This document shows, in pieces, positions 42,949 to 51,759 of a stretch of DNA of 51,891 nucleotides; within the stretch, counting starts at the first letter, position 1; every line of letters begins with the position of its first letter. Source of the DNA: Rhodopila globiformis (lineage in GTDB: Bacteria > Pseudomonadota > Alphaproteobacteria > Acetobacterales > Acetobacteraceae); assembly GCF_002937115.1 (NCBI RefSeq), contig NZ_NHRY01000227.1:1-51891 (forward strand). The letters run 5' to 3'. A program made the translations under genes and the position numbers. The notes under the pieces were generated by a model, which searched no databases, was not told the DNA's origin, and worked only from the letters and a program-made list of their open reading frames with translations.

Positions 42949-43477
42949 CGTCATTTACGTAGCGGCGTCCGCTGTGCCACCCGGGAGAGTGCGCCTCTCC
43001 CGGTTCGCGGCGTTTGTGCTGTTCTTGTGGCATGGCGCGCCATGATCGCGCGAGCCGGCCGGACCGCGCCTTATGGTGTCTCCGAACCCCAAGGCAACGA
43101 GCGCCGGCACCAGGCACGGTCAGTGGCGCGTCCCGGTTCGGCCGGAGCCTGGCACGGCTGATTCGTGCTGCGCCGCAGCTGAGCCTGTCCAGAAATTTGT
43201 ATGAAGGTCATAACGAAGCCCCTGATGGAGGGACGGGAGCGCGTTATGACCTTCATACAAATTTCTGGATAGGCTCGATGCCGAGGCGCTGGGTCGCGAA
43301 ACCGGCTGTTACCATGCCAGGGCACAGGCGGCCGACGTCCCGTCTTCCAGGCGCAGCCAGCCGCGCGAAGCGCCCGGGACGGCCACATCCTGCCATGCAG
43401 TCCCCGCCGCCACGGCGTTCCCCATGCCTCCGTGCGTGCATCCGCGATGCGTCCTGCACCTGCGCGCCCGGAGGCAA
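42949..43477. other. 529-bp intergenic region with a 96-bp hairpin
   Basis: It holds the 35-bp-arm hairpin at 43181-43276. Frames in this stretch are basic and unrecognised. No RNA gene. Confidence 0.45.
43181..43276. repeat. 96-bp hairpin element with near-perfect 35-bp inverted ends
   Basis: GAGCCTGTCCAGAAATTTGT opens the left arm (43181-43215) and the right arm (43241-43276) is its reverse complement with one mismatch over 35 bp. The spacer is 25 bp. From memory the arm resembles transposase-family terminal repeats (IS256-like or IS5-like), so this is likely a solo pair of IS ends or a MITE. No target duplication was seen in the flanks. Confidence 0.85.
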
Positions 43478-44305
43478 TCACACCTTCGTCGCCACCACTT
43501 CGAGATAGTCCCCCGGGACCACCATCGCGCCGTCGCGCGCGGTATTGAACCGGCCGATCAGCGCATGAAGCTCCGCCTCGAGGCCCCTCTGTCCATCCTC
43601 GTCCAGCGCCGCGAAGGCCTTCACCAGCGGGCCGTAGAGCGTCCTGAAAACCTGCACCCAGTGGGCCGGCGACCGGTAGCGGAAGACGAAACTGCGCCGC
43701 TGCGTCGCAACCCGCGCGCGGGACCCGAACAGCGAGGCCAGATGCGCCTCCTCGCCCCACAGAACCGGCGGCCTGACGCCCGGCGGCGGCGGGACGCGCG
43801 CGCCGACTGTCCTCAGCAACTGGCCGACGAAGCCCGCCGGCGTCCAGTTGGCGAGGCCGATCCTTCCGCCGGGCTTCAGGACACGCAGCATCTCGTCGGC
43901 CGCGCGCTGCTGGTCGGGCGTGAACATCACCCCGAAGGTCGAAAGCACGATGTCGAAATTCTCGTCGTCGAACGGCAGGGCCTCGGCGTCGGCCTGCTCG
44001 AAGCGCACGTCAAAGCCGTCGGCCGCCGCGCGCGCCCGGCCGCGGTCGAGCAGGTCTTCGACGTAATCGGTCGACACCACGTCCGCGAAGCGGCGGGCGG
44101 CGGCGAGCGTGGCGTTGCCGTTGCCGGCACAGACGTCGAGCACACGATGGTTAGCGCCGAGATCCACGGCCTCGCACAGCGTCTCGCCGACGATCTGCAG
44201 CGTCACGCCGATGCGCGCATAGTCGCCGGCGCTCCACACCGCGCGCTGGCGGGCCTTGATGGCGGCGTAGTCGACGGCGGCCGGAATTGCGGTCTGGATG
44301 TTCAT
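43478..44305 (-). CDS. Class I SAM-dependent methyltransferase
   Basis: The protein is 275 aa from ATG 44305, chosen because GGGAGGA lies about 8 nt upstream. Motif I is HRVLDVCAGNGNATLAAA, motif II/III region VVSTDYVEDLLDRG and FEQADAEALPFDDENFDIVL, then MLRVLKPGGRIGLANWTPAG, the UbiE/methyltransferase-11 arrangement. The C-terminal part (VATQRRSFVFRYRSPAHWVQ) is a substrate cap. The substrate is unknown. It is transcribed divergently from the AraC regulator gene 162 bp away, which probably controls it. Confidence 0.92.
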   Translation of the reverse strand: MNIQTAIPAAVDYAAIKARQRAVWSAGDYARIGVTLQIVGETLCEAVDLGANHRVLDVCAGNGNATLAAARRFADVVSTDYVEDLLDRGRARAAADGFDVRFEQADAEALPFDDENFDIVLSTFGVMFTPDQQRAADEMLRVLKPGGRIGLANWTPAGFVGQLLRTVGARVPPPPGVRPPVLWGEEAHLASLFGSRARVATQRRSFVFRYRSPAHWVQVFRTLYGPLVKAFAALDEDGQRGLEAELHALIGRFNTARDGAMVVPGDYLEVVATKV

Positions 44306-44466
44306 CGCGGCTTTCCTCCCGGTTTCCGCGGCGGCGTTCCTTTGCGCCGATTGCCGCGTCGAAGCCCTTTCCATAAACTCGGGCCCCGCACGGGCGAATG
44401 ACCGGCTCTCCGCCATGCTTGATCGCGCGTCCGGATTTCGCCACGCGCGCTCCATCCGAGGTTGCC

Positions 44467-45435
44467 ATGCCCGTCGACGTGCTCTCCGATGTGCTCAAGA
44501 CGGTGCGCCTGACCGGCGCGGCGTTCTTCGACGTCGCCGCCACGAGCCCGTTCGTCGCCGAGCAGCCGCCGCGCGACATCATCTTGCCGCTGATCCTGCC
44601 GGGCGCCGAACGGCTGATCGCCTACCACGCGGTCACCGAAGGCGCGTGCTACGCCAGCGTGATTGGCGGCGAGACCTTTCAACTGAAGGCGGGCGAGGTC
44701 GTGGTCTTCACCAACGGCGATCCGCATGTGATGGCGAGCCAGCCGGGCATGCGGGGCGACGCCGTTTCCGCCGAGGCGTTCGCCGCGATGGCGGGTGGCC
44801 TGCCCTTCGCTCTGAAATACGGCGCCGAGGGGCCGCCCACCGCGCGCCTCGTCTGCGGCTTTCTCGCCTGTGACGCCGAGGCGTTCAATCCGCTGCTGGA
44901 CAACCTGCCGCCTGTGATCGTGGCGGGCGGCGAGGACGACGCGGGCTGGCTCGGCCAGTTCGCCCGGATCGCCGCCGCCGAAATGGCCGGCGGGCGCGCG
45001 GGCAGCGCGGGCGTGCTGGCCAGGCTCAGCGAGCTGATGTTCATCGCGGTCGTCCGCCGGCATATCGAAACCATGCCGCCGCAGCGTGCGGGATGGCTCG
45101 CGGGCCTGCGCGATCCGGCCGTGGGCCGGGCGCTCGCCCTGCTGCACGGCGCGCCCGCCCACCCCTGGACCATGCAGGAGCTGGCGGCGAAGGCCGCGCT
45201 GTCGCGCTCGGCGCTGTACGACCGTTTCGCGGACCTGGTGGGCACGCCGCCGCTGCACTATCTCGCGCAATGGCGCATGCAGATCGCCATCGGCTTGCTT
45301 CGGCGCGGCGACGCCGGCATGGCGGAAATCGCCGCCAGCATCGGCTACGGCTCGGAGGCCGCGTTCAGCCGCGCCTTCCGCAAGATGATGGGCACGCCGC
45401 CGTCGGCCTGGCGCAGGCGAGCGGCAACGTCGTAA
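44467..45435 (+). CDS. AraC-family regulator with N-terminal cupin_6 domain
   Basis: The protein is 322 aa from ATG 44467. The N-terminal part (DVLKTVRLTGAAFFDVAATS, LKAGEVVVFTNGDPHVMAS) is the cupin_6 sensor found in this AraC subfamily. The C-terminal region has two helix-turn-helix motifs: MQELAAKAALSRSALYDRFA and AEIAASIGYGSEAAFSRAFR, then KMMGTPPSAWRRR. The family usually activates a divergent gene, here the SAM methyltransferase 162 bp away. It ends 228 bp before the convergent ada stop. Confidence 0.93.
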   Translation: MPVDVLSDVLKTVRLTGAAFFDVAATSPFVAEQPPRDIILPLILPGAERLIAYHAVTEGACYASVIGGETFQLKAGEVVVFTNGDPHVMASQPGMRGDAVSAEAFAAMAGGLPFALKYGAEGPPTARLVCGFLACDAEAFNPLLDNLPPVIVAGGEDDAGWLGQFARIAAAEMAGGRAGSAGVLARLSELMFIAVVRRHIETMPPQRAGWLAGLRDPAVGRALALLHGAPAHPWTMQELAAKAALSRSALYDRFADLVGTPPLHYLAQWRMQIAIGLLRRGDAGMAEIAASIGYGSEAAFSRAFRKMMGTPPSAWRRRAATS

Positions 45436-45663
45436 CGCGCGGCACCCGTGCCGATCCCACCGGATCGGCATCAGCGGCAGGTCCCTGTCCCGTTGTGGCC
45501 GGGCCTGGCGCAATCGTGACGTGACAGTAACCAGTGCCGCTGTTTCAGTGCCTGTGGAGACCGGGCCCCGCAGGCGCATTTTTTGCGGCCAACGCGGCGA
45601 ACTGTTGCCATCGACGCCTTGCGCGACGGCGCGCCTCATCGTCGTGGCGCGCCGCGTGCGTCT

Positions 45664-46731
45664 TCACCCCCGCGCCAGGGCCGCCTGCCGCTCGCGCTCC
45701 AGCAGCGCCTTCTTCCGCGGCACGCCCCAGCGGTAGCCGGTCAGGTCGCCGTCGCTGCCGATGACCCGGTGGCACGGCACCGCCAATGACACCGGATTGG
45801 TCGCGCAGGACCGCGCCACCGCCCGGATCGCCTTTGGATTGCCGGCCATCGCCGCAAGCTGCGCGTAGGTGCGCGTCTCGCCGGCGGGGATGGTGCACAG
45901 GGTGCGCCAGACCCGCTGCTGGAACGCCGTCCCGCGCAGGTCCAGCGGCAGGTCCAGCGCCTGCTTCGGCTCCTCCAGAAACGCCACGACAGCCCGCACC
46001 GTGGCCGCCAGCGCCGGATCGCCGGTGGTGACGTCGGCCTTGGGAAAGCGCCGCCGCAGGTCACCCATCAGCGCCTCGTCCGGTTCGGCAAAGCCGATGA
46101 AGCACACGCCCTTGCCGGTGGCGCCGACGAGCAGCCGCCCGAACGGGCAGTCGGCAAATGCCGTGCGGATCCGCTCGCCCTGCCCGCCGCGCCGGACGGA
46201 GCCAGGGGTCATGCCCAGCAACGACCCGGTCTTCTCGTACACCCGGCTTTCCGAGCCATAGCCCGCCCCGGCAACGGCATCGACGACCCGCTCGCCGTTC
46301 GCCAGGGCGCTGTGCAGGCGGCGCGCGCGCATGCCCTCGGCGTAGCTGCGCGGCGTCAGGCCGGTGTGGTCGCGGAACATGCGCAGGAAATGGAACTTGG
46401 AGAAGCCGGACCGCTTCGCCAGGTCATCCAGCGACGGCACCGCCTCGCTGGCCTCCATGAAGGCGCAGGCATCGCGCACGACGGCCTGGGCGAGCCGCGC
46501 CCGCTCGCCTTTCGGGTCGCAGCGGCGGCAGGCGCGGAAGCCGGCGGCCTCGGCCTCGGGCGCGGACGGGAAGAAGCGCACGTTCCGGCGCAACGGACGC
46601 GGTGACGGGCAGGACGGGCGGCAGTACACTCCCATCGTGGTCACCGCGTAGAGGAAATCGGCACTCGCCTGGCGGCCGAGGACCTGTTCCCAGAGTCTGT
46701 CGGTGTTGTCCATGCCGTCCACTATCGTCAT
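45664..46731 (-). CDS. ada: Bifunctional Ada: transcriptional activator and O6-methylguanine-DNA methyltransferase
   Basis: The protein is 355 aa from ATG 46731; a second ATG at 46713 is equally plausible. N-terminal Ada zinc domain: GVYCRPSCPSPRPLRRNVRF with C37 and C41, and FRACRRCDP with C68 and C71, the Zn cysteines including the methyl-phosphotriester acceptor. AraC-type helix-turn-helix follows (LDDLAKRSGFSKFHFLRMFR). The C-terminal methyltransferase domain has FQQRVWRTLCTIPAGETRTY and the active site PCHRVI with C320. The protein repairs alkylated DNA and activates its own regulon. It is preceded by an OmpA-family gene on the same strand. No alkB is nearby. Confidence 0.95.
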   Translation of the reverse strand: MTIVDGMDNTDRLWEQVLGRQASADFLYAVTTMGVYCRPSCPSPRPLRRNVRFFPSAPEAEAAGFRACRRCDPKGERARLAQAVVRDACAFMEASEAVPSLDDLAKRSGFSKFHFLRMFRDHTGLTPRSYAEGMRARRLHSALANGERVVDAVAGAGYGSESRVYEKTGSLLGMTPGSVRRGGQGERIRTAFADCPFGRLLVGATGKGVCFIGFAEPDEALMGDLRRRFPKADVTTGDPALAATVRAVVAFLEEPKQALDLPLDLRGTAFQQRVWRTLCTIPAGETRTYAQLAAMAGNPKAIRAVARSCATNPVSLAVPCHRVIGSDGDLTGYRWGVPRKKALLERERQAALARG

Positions 46732-46800
46732 CGCCGCAAGCTACCGCCATCCGGCGATTGCGCCCAGTCAGGCGCGGCGGATCAGCCGGCCGGCACGGAA

Positions 46801-46828
46801 AGGGCCGGGGACTCGCATCCCCGGCCCT
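46801..46828 (-). terminator. Probable terminator downstream of the OmpA-family gene
   Basis: AGGGCCGGGGA, a 6-nt loop, and TCCCCGGCCCT form an 11-bp perfect stem ending 33 bp after the ompA-type stop on the minus strand. The run after the stem on that strand is TTTCC, so the T tract is short. It sits between that gene and ada. Confidence 0.65.
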
Positions 46829-46861
46829 GATCCTCACCCACGGACCGACAGGCCCGCCCGC

Positions 46862-47947
46862 TTACTGGATAATGATTTCCACCCGCCGGTTCTGCGGCTC
46901 ACGCACGCCGGGGCCGGTCGGCACCAGCAGGTGGGTCTCGCCGAAGCCCTGGATGCTGATGACGTTCTTCGGCACGCCGTCGGTCACCAGTTCGGCTGCC
47001 ACCGCCTGAGCGCGCCGGATCGACAGGCCCATGTTGTATTTCGCCGTGCCGGACGTGTCGGTGTAGCCGTTGACCTCGATCCGGGTGACCTGGACATGGG
47101 TGGAGTTGTCAGCCGCTTCCTTGACGATCTGCCGGGCGCGGTCGGTCAGCGTCGCCTTGTCCCAGTCGAAGAACACCAGGTAAGAGCGGGCCGGCGCCGG
47201 TGCCGGGGCCGCGACAGGCGCTGGCGCGGGCGGCGGCGGCGCCGGGGTGTTGAAGGCGTAGCGCACGCCGAACACCACCTCATTCATATACTGATTGTGC
47301 AGCTTCAGTTCGGATGGGGCGATAACCCCGGCGGTATCCGCCGTGCCGCTGAACTTCTCGCCACCCAGGATGTCCATCCAGCGGTAGTCCGCGGTCAGCG
47401 ACAGGCCGGGCACGTTCGGGATCGGGAACGAGGCGCCGATGATCGTCTGCCAGGCAAACCCGCCTTCCTGGGTATTCACGCTATTCGAAAAGCCGCCGCC
47501 GACCGCCGTCGAGTTCACCGAGTTCAGCCTGGTCCACTGGTAGCCGGCGCCAAGGCCGAGATACGGGTACACCCAGGGGAAGCCGATATCGAGGTCATAA
47601 ATGGCGTTGACCATCGCGCCCCAGTTGCGGACCGTGCCGGTGGTGGCGGTCGGCACCGGCGCGAGGATGCTGTTCACCCCGCTGCGCATGAAGTCGCCTT
47701 CAATCTCGAAGCGGAACCCGTTGCCGATGCCGTAGCCGACGGCAAGCTCGCCATTGAAGCCGTAGTTCAGGTTCATCCGCGCCCGGCCGTTGCCGAAGCC
47801 GTTCGTCCCATAGATGGTGACGTTGGGGTTCATCGGAGCGCTCAGGCCGGCGCCGCCGCCGACGTACAGGCCGGTGATGGGCTGGGCCATGGCCGCGACC
47901 GGTGTCGCAAGCAGGGTGGTGACTACGATCGCATTGCGATAGCGCAT
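46862..47947 (-). CDS. OmpA-family outer membrane protein
   Basis: The protein is 361 aa from ATG 47947, preceded by AGGAGA; the long upstream frame is non-coding. Signal peptide NAIVVTTLLATPVAAMAQ. The N-terminal part (residues about 25-215) is an 8-stranded-type beta-barrel (LYVGGGAGLSAPMN, GFNGELAVGYGIGNGFRFEI, YPYLGLGAGYQW, ADYRWMDILGGEKF). A Pro/Ala linker leads to an OmpA peptidoglycan-binding domain with SYLVFFDWDKATLTDRARQI, VNGYTDTSGTAKYNMGLSIR and PQNRRVEIII. It is envelope-anchoring and structural, likely abundant. The terminator follows. Confidence 0.93.
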   Translation of the reverse strand: MRYRNAIVVTTLLATPVAAMAQPITGLYVGGGAGLSAPMNPNVTIYGTNGFGNGRARMNLNYGFNGELAVGYGIGNGFRFEIEGDFMRSGVNSILAPVPTATTGTVRNWGAMVNAIYDLDIGFPWVYPYLGLGAGYQWTRLNSVNSTAVGGGFSNSVNTQEGGFAWQTIIGASFPIPNVPGLSLTADYRWMDILGGEKFSGTADTAGVIAPSELKLHNQYMNEVVFGVRYAFNTPAPPPPAPAPVAAPAPAPARSYLVFFDWDKATLTDRARQIVKEAADNSTHVQVTRIEVNGYTDTSGTAKYNMGLSIRRAQAVAAELVTDGVPKNVISIQGFGETHLLVPTGPGVREPQNRRVEIIIQ

Positions 47948-48423
47948 GCGGCATATCTCCTGGTTTATGGTCTCGATCGCCCCCGACAGCCTCACGTGGG
48001 CGAAGCCGATCGGCTTGTTCAGCCAGGCGGATATTCCGCCTGAGGGGCCGACCGACAAGTCACCACGACTTGAAGAATCTGAAGAAGGCAGAATAATGGT
48101 GTCCATTGGGTCATATCTGCAACAGGGCACATGTCCGGCCGGCGGCTACAGCCTTGCTATCGCTGCAAAAAAATTCCCGTTGTGGGAACCGGGGCACGGA
48201 CGGTTCCAAACGTTTTTTAATAGTCTGTTTCAGTCGAACCGCCGGCACGGCGGGCCAATCGGCAACATGCCTGGATTTTTCAGGCCTGGCGGAAACCGGT
48301 TCGCTAAGTAAAAGTTGTGAATTCTGATAACGATCCTGTGGCGGGATGATTGCTTTCCTTCCCCGCCGGCAATCGCCATAATGGCCGGTGTTGTTCGACA
48401 CAGGAGACAGCGGCATCACCTTC
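47948..48423. other. Divergent intergenic region between ompA-like and dedA-like genes
   Basis: It contains the ompA-type promoter side and, at 48186-48208, a small hairpin GGAACCG / CGGTTCC followed by a T run (TTTTTT near 48215) that could terminate rightward transcription. The hairpin half GGAACCG...CGGTTCC resembles the end of the 14743/50348 repeat. No gene. Confidence 0.4.
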
Positions 48424-49044
48424 ATGTGGTCCTGGATCAACGCTGGCGTTGACCTCGTTGCGATCTATCCGGCCTATGCCCTGGCGGCGGTGTTCCTGGC
48501 CGCCATCATCGAGGCCGTTGCCGTGCTGGGCATCCTGATCCCCGGCACGCCCATCCTGATGACGGTGGCGGGAGCGGCCGCGATGGCCGGCCAGCCGATG
48601 ATGCCGTTCCTCGCGTTGTCGATCATCGGCGCGGTCATCGGCGATTTCCTCTCCTTCTGGTTCGGCCAGCGCTTCAGCGGCCGGTTGCGCGGCATCTGGC
48701 CGTTCGCCAGCCGACCGGCGCTGATGCACAACGCCGAGCGCTTTTTCGAACGTCATGGCACCTACAGCGTCGCCCTGTGCCGGTTCGTCCCGGTGCTGCG
48801 CTCCACCGTTCCGCTGGTCGCGGGCATGGCGGGGATGCGGCAGAGGCGCTTCGTGCTGGCCAATGTCAGCTCGGCCCTGCTGTGGGCGCCGCTGCACATC
48901 TACCCGGCACAGATGGCGGGCCTGTCCATCAGCCGGCTGCAGGTCGGGGAGTGGCAGTCGGCCTTGACGTGGGGTGGCATCCTGCTCGTCTGCCTGGCCG
49001 CGGCCTGGGGCCTGCACCGGGTTGTCATGACTCGACTGAAGTGA
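48424..49044 (+). CDS. DedA-family (VTT/SNARE-associated) membrane protein
   Basis: The protein is 206 aa from ATG 48424; GTG 48388 is an alternative, 12 codons longer. Features: VFLAAIIEAVAVLGILIPGT (reentrant Pro/Gly motif), AGAAAMAGQPMMPFLALSII with GAVIGDFLSFWFGQ, the conserved FFERHGTYSVALCRFVPVLR and STVPLVAGMAGM with the F-x-R-x-x-P-x-x-R-x-x-x-P core. Four or more membrane helices are predicted. DedA proteins help recycle undecaprenyl phosphate or flip lipids and support envelope homeostasis. The stop is 7 bp before the convergent gluconolactonase stop. Confidence 0.9.
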   Translation: MWSWINAGVDLVAIYPAYALAAVFLAAIIEAVAVLGILIPGTPILMTVAGAAAMAGQPMMPFLALSIIGAVIGDFLSFWFGQRFSGRLRGIWPFASRPALMHNAERFFERHGTYSVALCRFVPVLRSTVPLVAGMAGMRQRRFVLANVSSALLWAPLHIYPAQMAGLSISRLQVGEWQSALTWGGILLVCLAAAWGLHRVVMTRLK

Positions 49045-49051
49045 TCCGCCG

Positions 49052-49993
49052 TCAGCCGCCCGCAACGCCCTGCGTGTTCACATAGAGTGCATACAGGCCG
49101 TGGCTCGCCGCCATGAACAGGCGATTGCGGAACCGGCCACCGAAGCACAGGTTGGCGCAGCGCTCCGGCAGCGCGATATGGCCGATGGGCGCGCCATGCC
49201 GGTTGAACACCCGCACGCCGTCCAGCTCGGCGTCGCCCATGCCCCAGCCGCACCACAGGTTGCCCTCGACGTCGACGCGGAACCCGTCCGGCGTCCCGGC
49301 TTCGGCATCAATGAAGACGCGGTTGTTCGCCAGCCGCTCGCCACCGCCGACGACGTCGAAGGCGCGGATCAGCCGGTTGGGCGCGGCGCGGGAGGCGACG
49401 ACATACAGGATCGACTCGTCCGGCGAGAACGCCAGGCCGTTCGGACCCTCGATGCCGTCCGCCATCATCCTGGCCTGGCCGGTCTGCCCGTCGATGCGCC
49501 AGACGGCGGGGGTGAGTTCGGACTCGGCCTTCTCGCCTTCATAGTAGCCGCTGATGCCGAACACCGGGTCGGTGAACCAGATCGAGCCGTCCGATTTCAC
49601 CACGACGTCGTTGGGCGAGTTCAGCCGCTTGCCCTGGTGGCTGTCCATCAGCACGGTGATGCTGCCGTCGTATTCCGTGCGGGTGACGCGGCGGCCGCGG
49701 TGCTCGCAGGTCACCAGGCGGCCCTGGCGGTCGCGGGTGTTGCCGTTGGCGTTCCAGGAGGTTTTCCGGAACACGCTGACGGCGCCGGTTTCCTCCTCCC
49801 ATTTCAGGATGCGGTCGTTGGGGATGTCGCTCCAGAGCAGGTAGCGGCCGTCGGCGAAATACACCGGCCCCTCCGACCAGCGGCAGCCGGTGGCGAGCCG
49901 TTCGACGGAGGCGAGTGGCAGGCGCAGCACGTTGAAACTGGGATCCAGCACGGACACGGACGTGTCCGGGTAGCGCTGGCTTGGTTCCCACAT
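49052..49993 (-). CDS. SMP-30/gluconolactonase/LRE family protein
   Basis: The protein is 313 aa from ATG 49993, preceded by GGAGGA. It shows the six-bladed propeller signature: GCRWSEGPVYFADGRYLLWS (metal-binding Glu), NGNTRDRQGRLVTCEHRGRR, LNSPNDVVVKSDGSIWFTDP (metal-binding Asn), IEGPNGLAFSPDESILYVVA and GTPDGFRVDVEGNLWCGWGM (metal-binding Asp). Members hydrolyse sugar lactones, commonly gluconolactone. The gene is monocistronic and faces DedA. An upstream repeat-rich region separates it from the Fic gene. Confidence 0.93.
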   Translation of the reverse strand: MWEPSQRYPDTSVSVLDPSFNVLRLPLASVERLATGCRWSEGPVYFADGRYLLWSDIPNDRILKWEEETGAVSVFRKTSWNANGNTRDRQGRLVTCEHRGRRVTRTEYDGSITVLMDSHQGKRLNSPNDVVVKSDGSIWFTDPVFGISGYYEGEKAESELTPAVWRIDGQTGQARMMADGIEGPNGLAFSPDESILYVVASRAAPNRLIRAFDVVGGGERLANNRVFIDAEAGTPDGFRVDVEGNLWCGWGMGDAELDGVRVFNRHGAPIGHIALPERCANLCFGGRFRNRLFMAASHGLYALYVNTQGVAGG

Positions 49994-50118
49994 GGTCGGG
50001 TCCTCCGGTTCGTACCGGCTGCCGAAAATTCCGCCCCCAATTCCCTCGGCTCTTGCGACAAGCGGCAGTGTCGTCCCGGGTGGGTCAGGGCAGCGGCGGA
50101 GCCTGGATTGGCGAACGC

Positions 50119-50361
50119 TTTTTAACACGGAGGACGACGGAGGACCACAAAGGGCCACGAAGGGTGTGAACCAGTCAGCCAATGATGCGGCGCAGGCCGT
50201 ACGCCAGGTCCAAAGCGTAAACCGCTTCGAGCCGTTCCGGCGATGCTGCGCTGCGCGCTTTGATCGCCAGCCCAATGATGTGGTTCGTCCGGTCCCGGGA
50301 AGCCAGCAAGGCCCAGCCTCCGTGGCGCTTCATGGTCCTTCATCCTCCTCCGTGTTGAAAA
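50119..50361. repeat. Inverted-repeat element with TTTTAACACGGAGG arms
   Basis: The left end TTTTAACACGGAGGACGACG and the right end (reverse) TTTTCAACACGGAGGAGGAT are inverted, with further matching blocks GGACCA and GCCACG inside each arm. The unpaired middle is about 155 bp. It abuts, and shares its right end with, the dispersed repeat at 50348-50517. Confidence 0.7.
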
Positions 50362-50517
50362 TCAAGGAAGAATGAGCAGGCACGGACGGTTCCGGGGGAG
50401 GCACTGCCACCGCCCGCCACGGCGTCAACCCCCAGTGTCTCCACGCCTTGCCGATGGTGGCCAGGGCAAAAGCCGTAGGGCTCTGTGCCACATCCAATGG
50501 GGGCGGCATTTCCGGCG
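50348..50517 (-). repeat. About 165-bp dispersed repeat, copy 2
   Basis: The reverse complement runs CGCCGGAAATGCC, CCATTGGAT, TTTGCCCTGGCCACCATCGG, CCGGAACCGTCCGTGCCTGC, TTGATTTTCAACACGGAG, matching 14743-14907 in order and spacing. The two copies are about 35 kb apart in opposite orientation. Confidence 0.75.
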
Positions 50518-50559
50518 ATCGGTACCAGACCAGGTTGCCGCGATGCCAAACGCGGGCTG

Positions 50560-51759
50560 TCAACGCGGCAACGGATCAGTTCCCTCGCTCAGCAGGTCGA
50601 GGAAGGCGCCATAGACGAACACCCGGCCGCGCTGGCGTCCGGTTGTCTCCCGGACGATGTTGAGCGCCTGCAGGTGCATCAGGGCACTGGTGACCGTGGG
50701 CTGCGACAGGCCGAGGTGGCGCGCGGCGTCCTGGATGGTGGTCAGGGCGCGGCGCTGCAGGAACTGGTACAGCCGCAGCGCGGTGGCGGCCGGGCGGCCG
50801 AGGTCCTCGATGCGGGCGCGGTCGGTGCCGAACAGGCGCAGCAGGCTCTGCGCCGTCTGGATGCCCTGGCGCGCGGTTTCGCTGACGCCGCGCAGGAAGA
50901 AGGCCAGCCAGTCTTCCCAGGCGCCGTCCTCGCGCACGGCCTGGAGGTGCTCATAGTAGGCGGCGCGGTTCTGCTTGAAGAACAGGCTGAGGTACAGCAG
51001 CGGCTCGCGCAGCACGCCGTGCTCGCACAGCAGGAAGGTGATCAGCAGGCGGCCGAGGCGGCCGTTGCCGTCGAGGAAAGGGTGGATGGTCTCGAACTGC
51101 ACGTGCACCAGCGCGGCCTTGGCCAGCAGCGGCAGGTCGGGGGTTTCGGTGTGGATGAAGGTTTCCAGGTCGCCGAGGCAGGCTGGCATGACGTGCGGCG
51201 GCGGGGGCACGAACCGGGCATTGCCCGGGCGGGTGCCGCCGATCCAGTTCTGGCTGAGGCGGAATTCGCCGGGGTCCTTGTACTGGCCGCGGCCTTTCGC
51301 CAGCAGGATGGCGTGGATCTCGCGGATCAGGCGCAGCGACAGCGGGAAGCCCTCGCGCAGGCGGCGCAGGCCATGGTCCATGGCGGCGACGTAGTTGGAG
51401 ACTTCGCGGGCGTCGTCGACCGGGACGCCGGGGGCTTCCTCGGCTTCATACAGCAGCAGGTCGGAGAGGGAGGATTGGGTGCCCTCGATCTGCGAGGACA
51501 GCAGCGCCTCCTTGCGGATATACATGTACAGGAACAGCGACGGGTCGGGCAGGACGGAGGCGATGCCGTCGAGGCGCCCGACGGTCTGGTTGGCCAGTTC
51601 CAGCGCCGCCTGATGGCCGGTCAGGTCAACCGGCGGGTCGGGCGGCAGCGGCATCGGGACGTAGGCGCGGACGTTCTCGCCGCCGACGGACGTGGTCTCG
51701 TAGTGACCCAGGCGGGACTGATGGCGGCGGGACGGATGGACAGGCATCGGCGGCGCCAT
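50560..51759 (-). CDS. Fic-family protein (class II, with inhibitory helix) and C-terminal winged helix
   Basis: The protein is 399 aa from ATG 51759. The N-terminal Fic_N region holds ALLSSQIEGTQSSL, a match to the autoinhibitory motif (S/T)xxxE(G/N), with S88, E92 and G93. The Fic core is HPFLDGNGRLGR at 226-237, the full catalytic HPFx(D/E)GNGRxxR. After a helical part, the last 90 residues form a winged helix (TTIQDAARHLGLSQPTVTSA). Fic enzymes AMPylate hydroxyl groups of target proteins; inhibition is relieved by moving the E92 helix. The targets are unknown. No separate antitoxin is adjacent, as expected for this class. Confidence 0.93.
   Translation of the reverse strand: MAPPMPVHPSRRHQSRLGHYETTSVGGENVRAYVPMPLPPDPPVDLTGHQAALELANQTVGRLDGIASVLPDPSLFLYMYIRKEALLSSQIEGTQSSLSDLLLYEAEEAPGVPVDDAREVSNYVAAMDHGLRRLREGFPLSLRLIREIHAILLAKGRGQYKDPGEFRLSQNWIGGTRPGNARFVPPPPHVMPACLGDLETFIHTETPDLPLLAKAALVHVQFETIHPFLDGNGRLGRLLITFLLCEHGVLREPLLYLSLFFKQNRAAYYEHLQAVREDGAWEDWLAFFLRGVSETARQGIQTAQSLLRLFGTDRARIEDLGRPAATALRLYQFLQRRALTTIQDAARHLGLSQPTVTSALMHLQALNIVRETTGRQRGRVFVYGAFLDLLSEGTDPLPR

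Larger units (their letters stand above)
49994..50559. other. 566-bp intergenic region built almost wholly of repeats
   Basis: It contains the inverted repeat 50119-50361 and the reverse copy (50348-50517) of the repeat at 14743-14907. No gene. Promoter elements of the gluconolactonase gene lie near 50000-50060. Confidence 0.5.
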
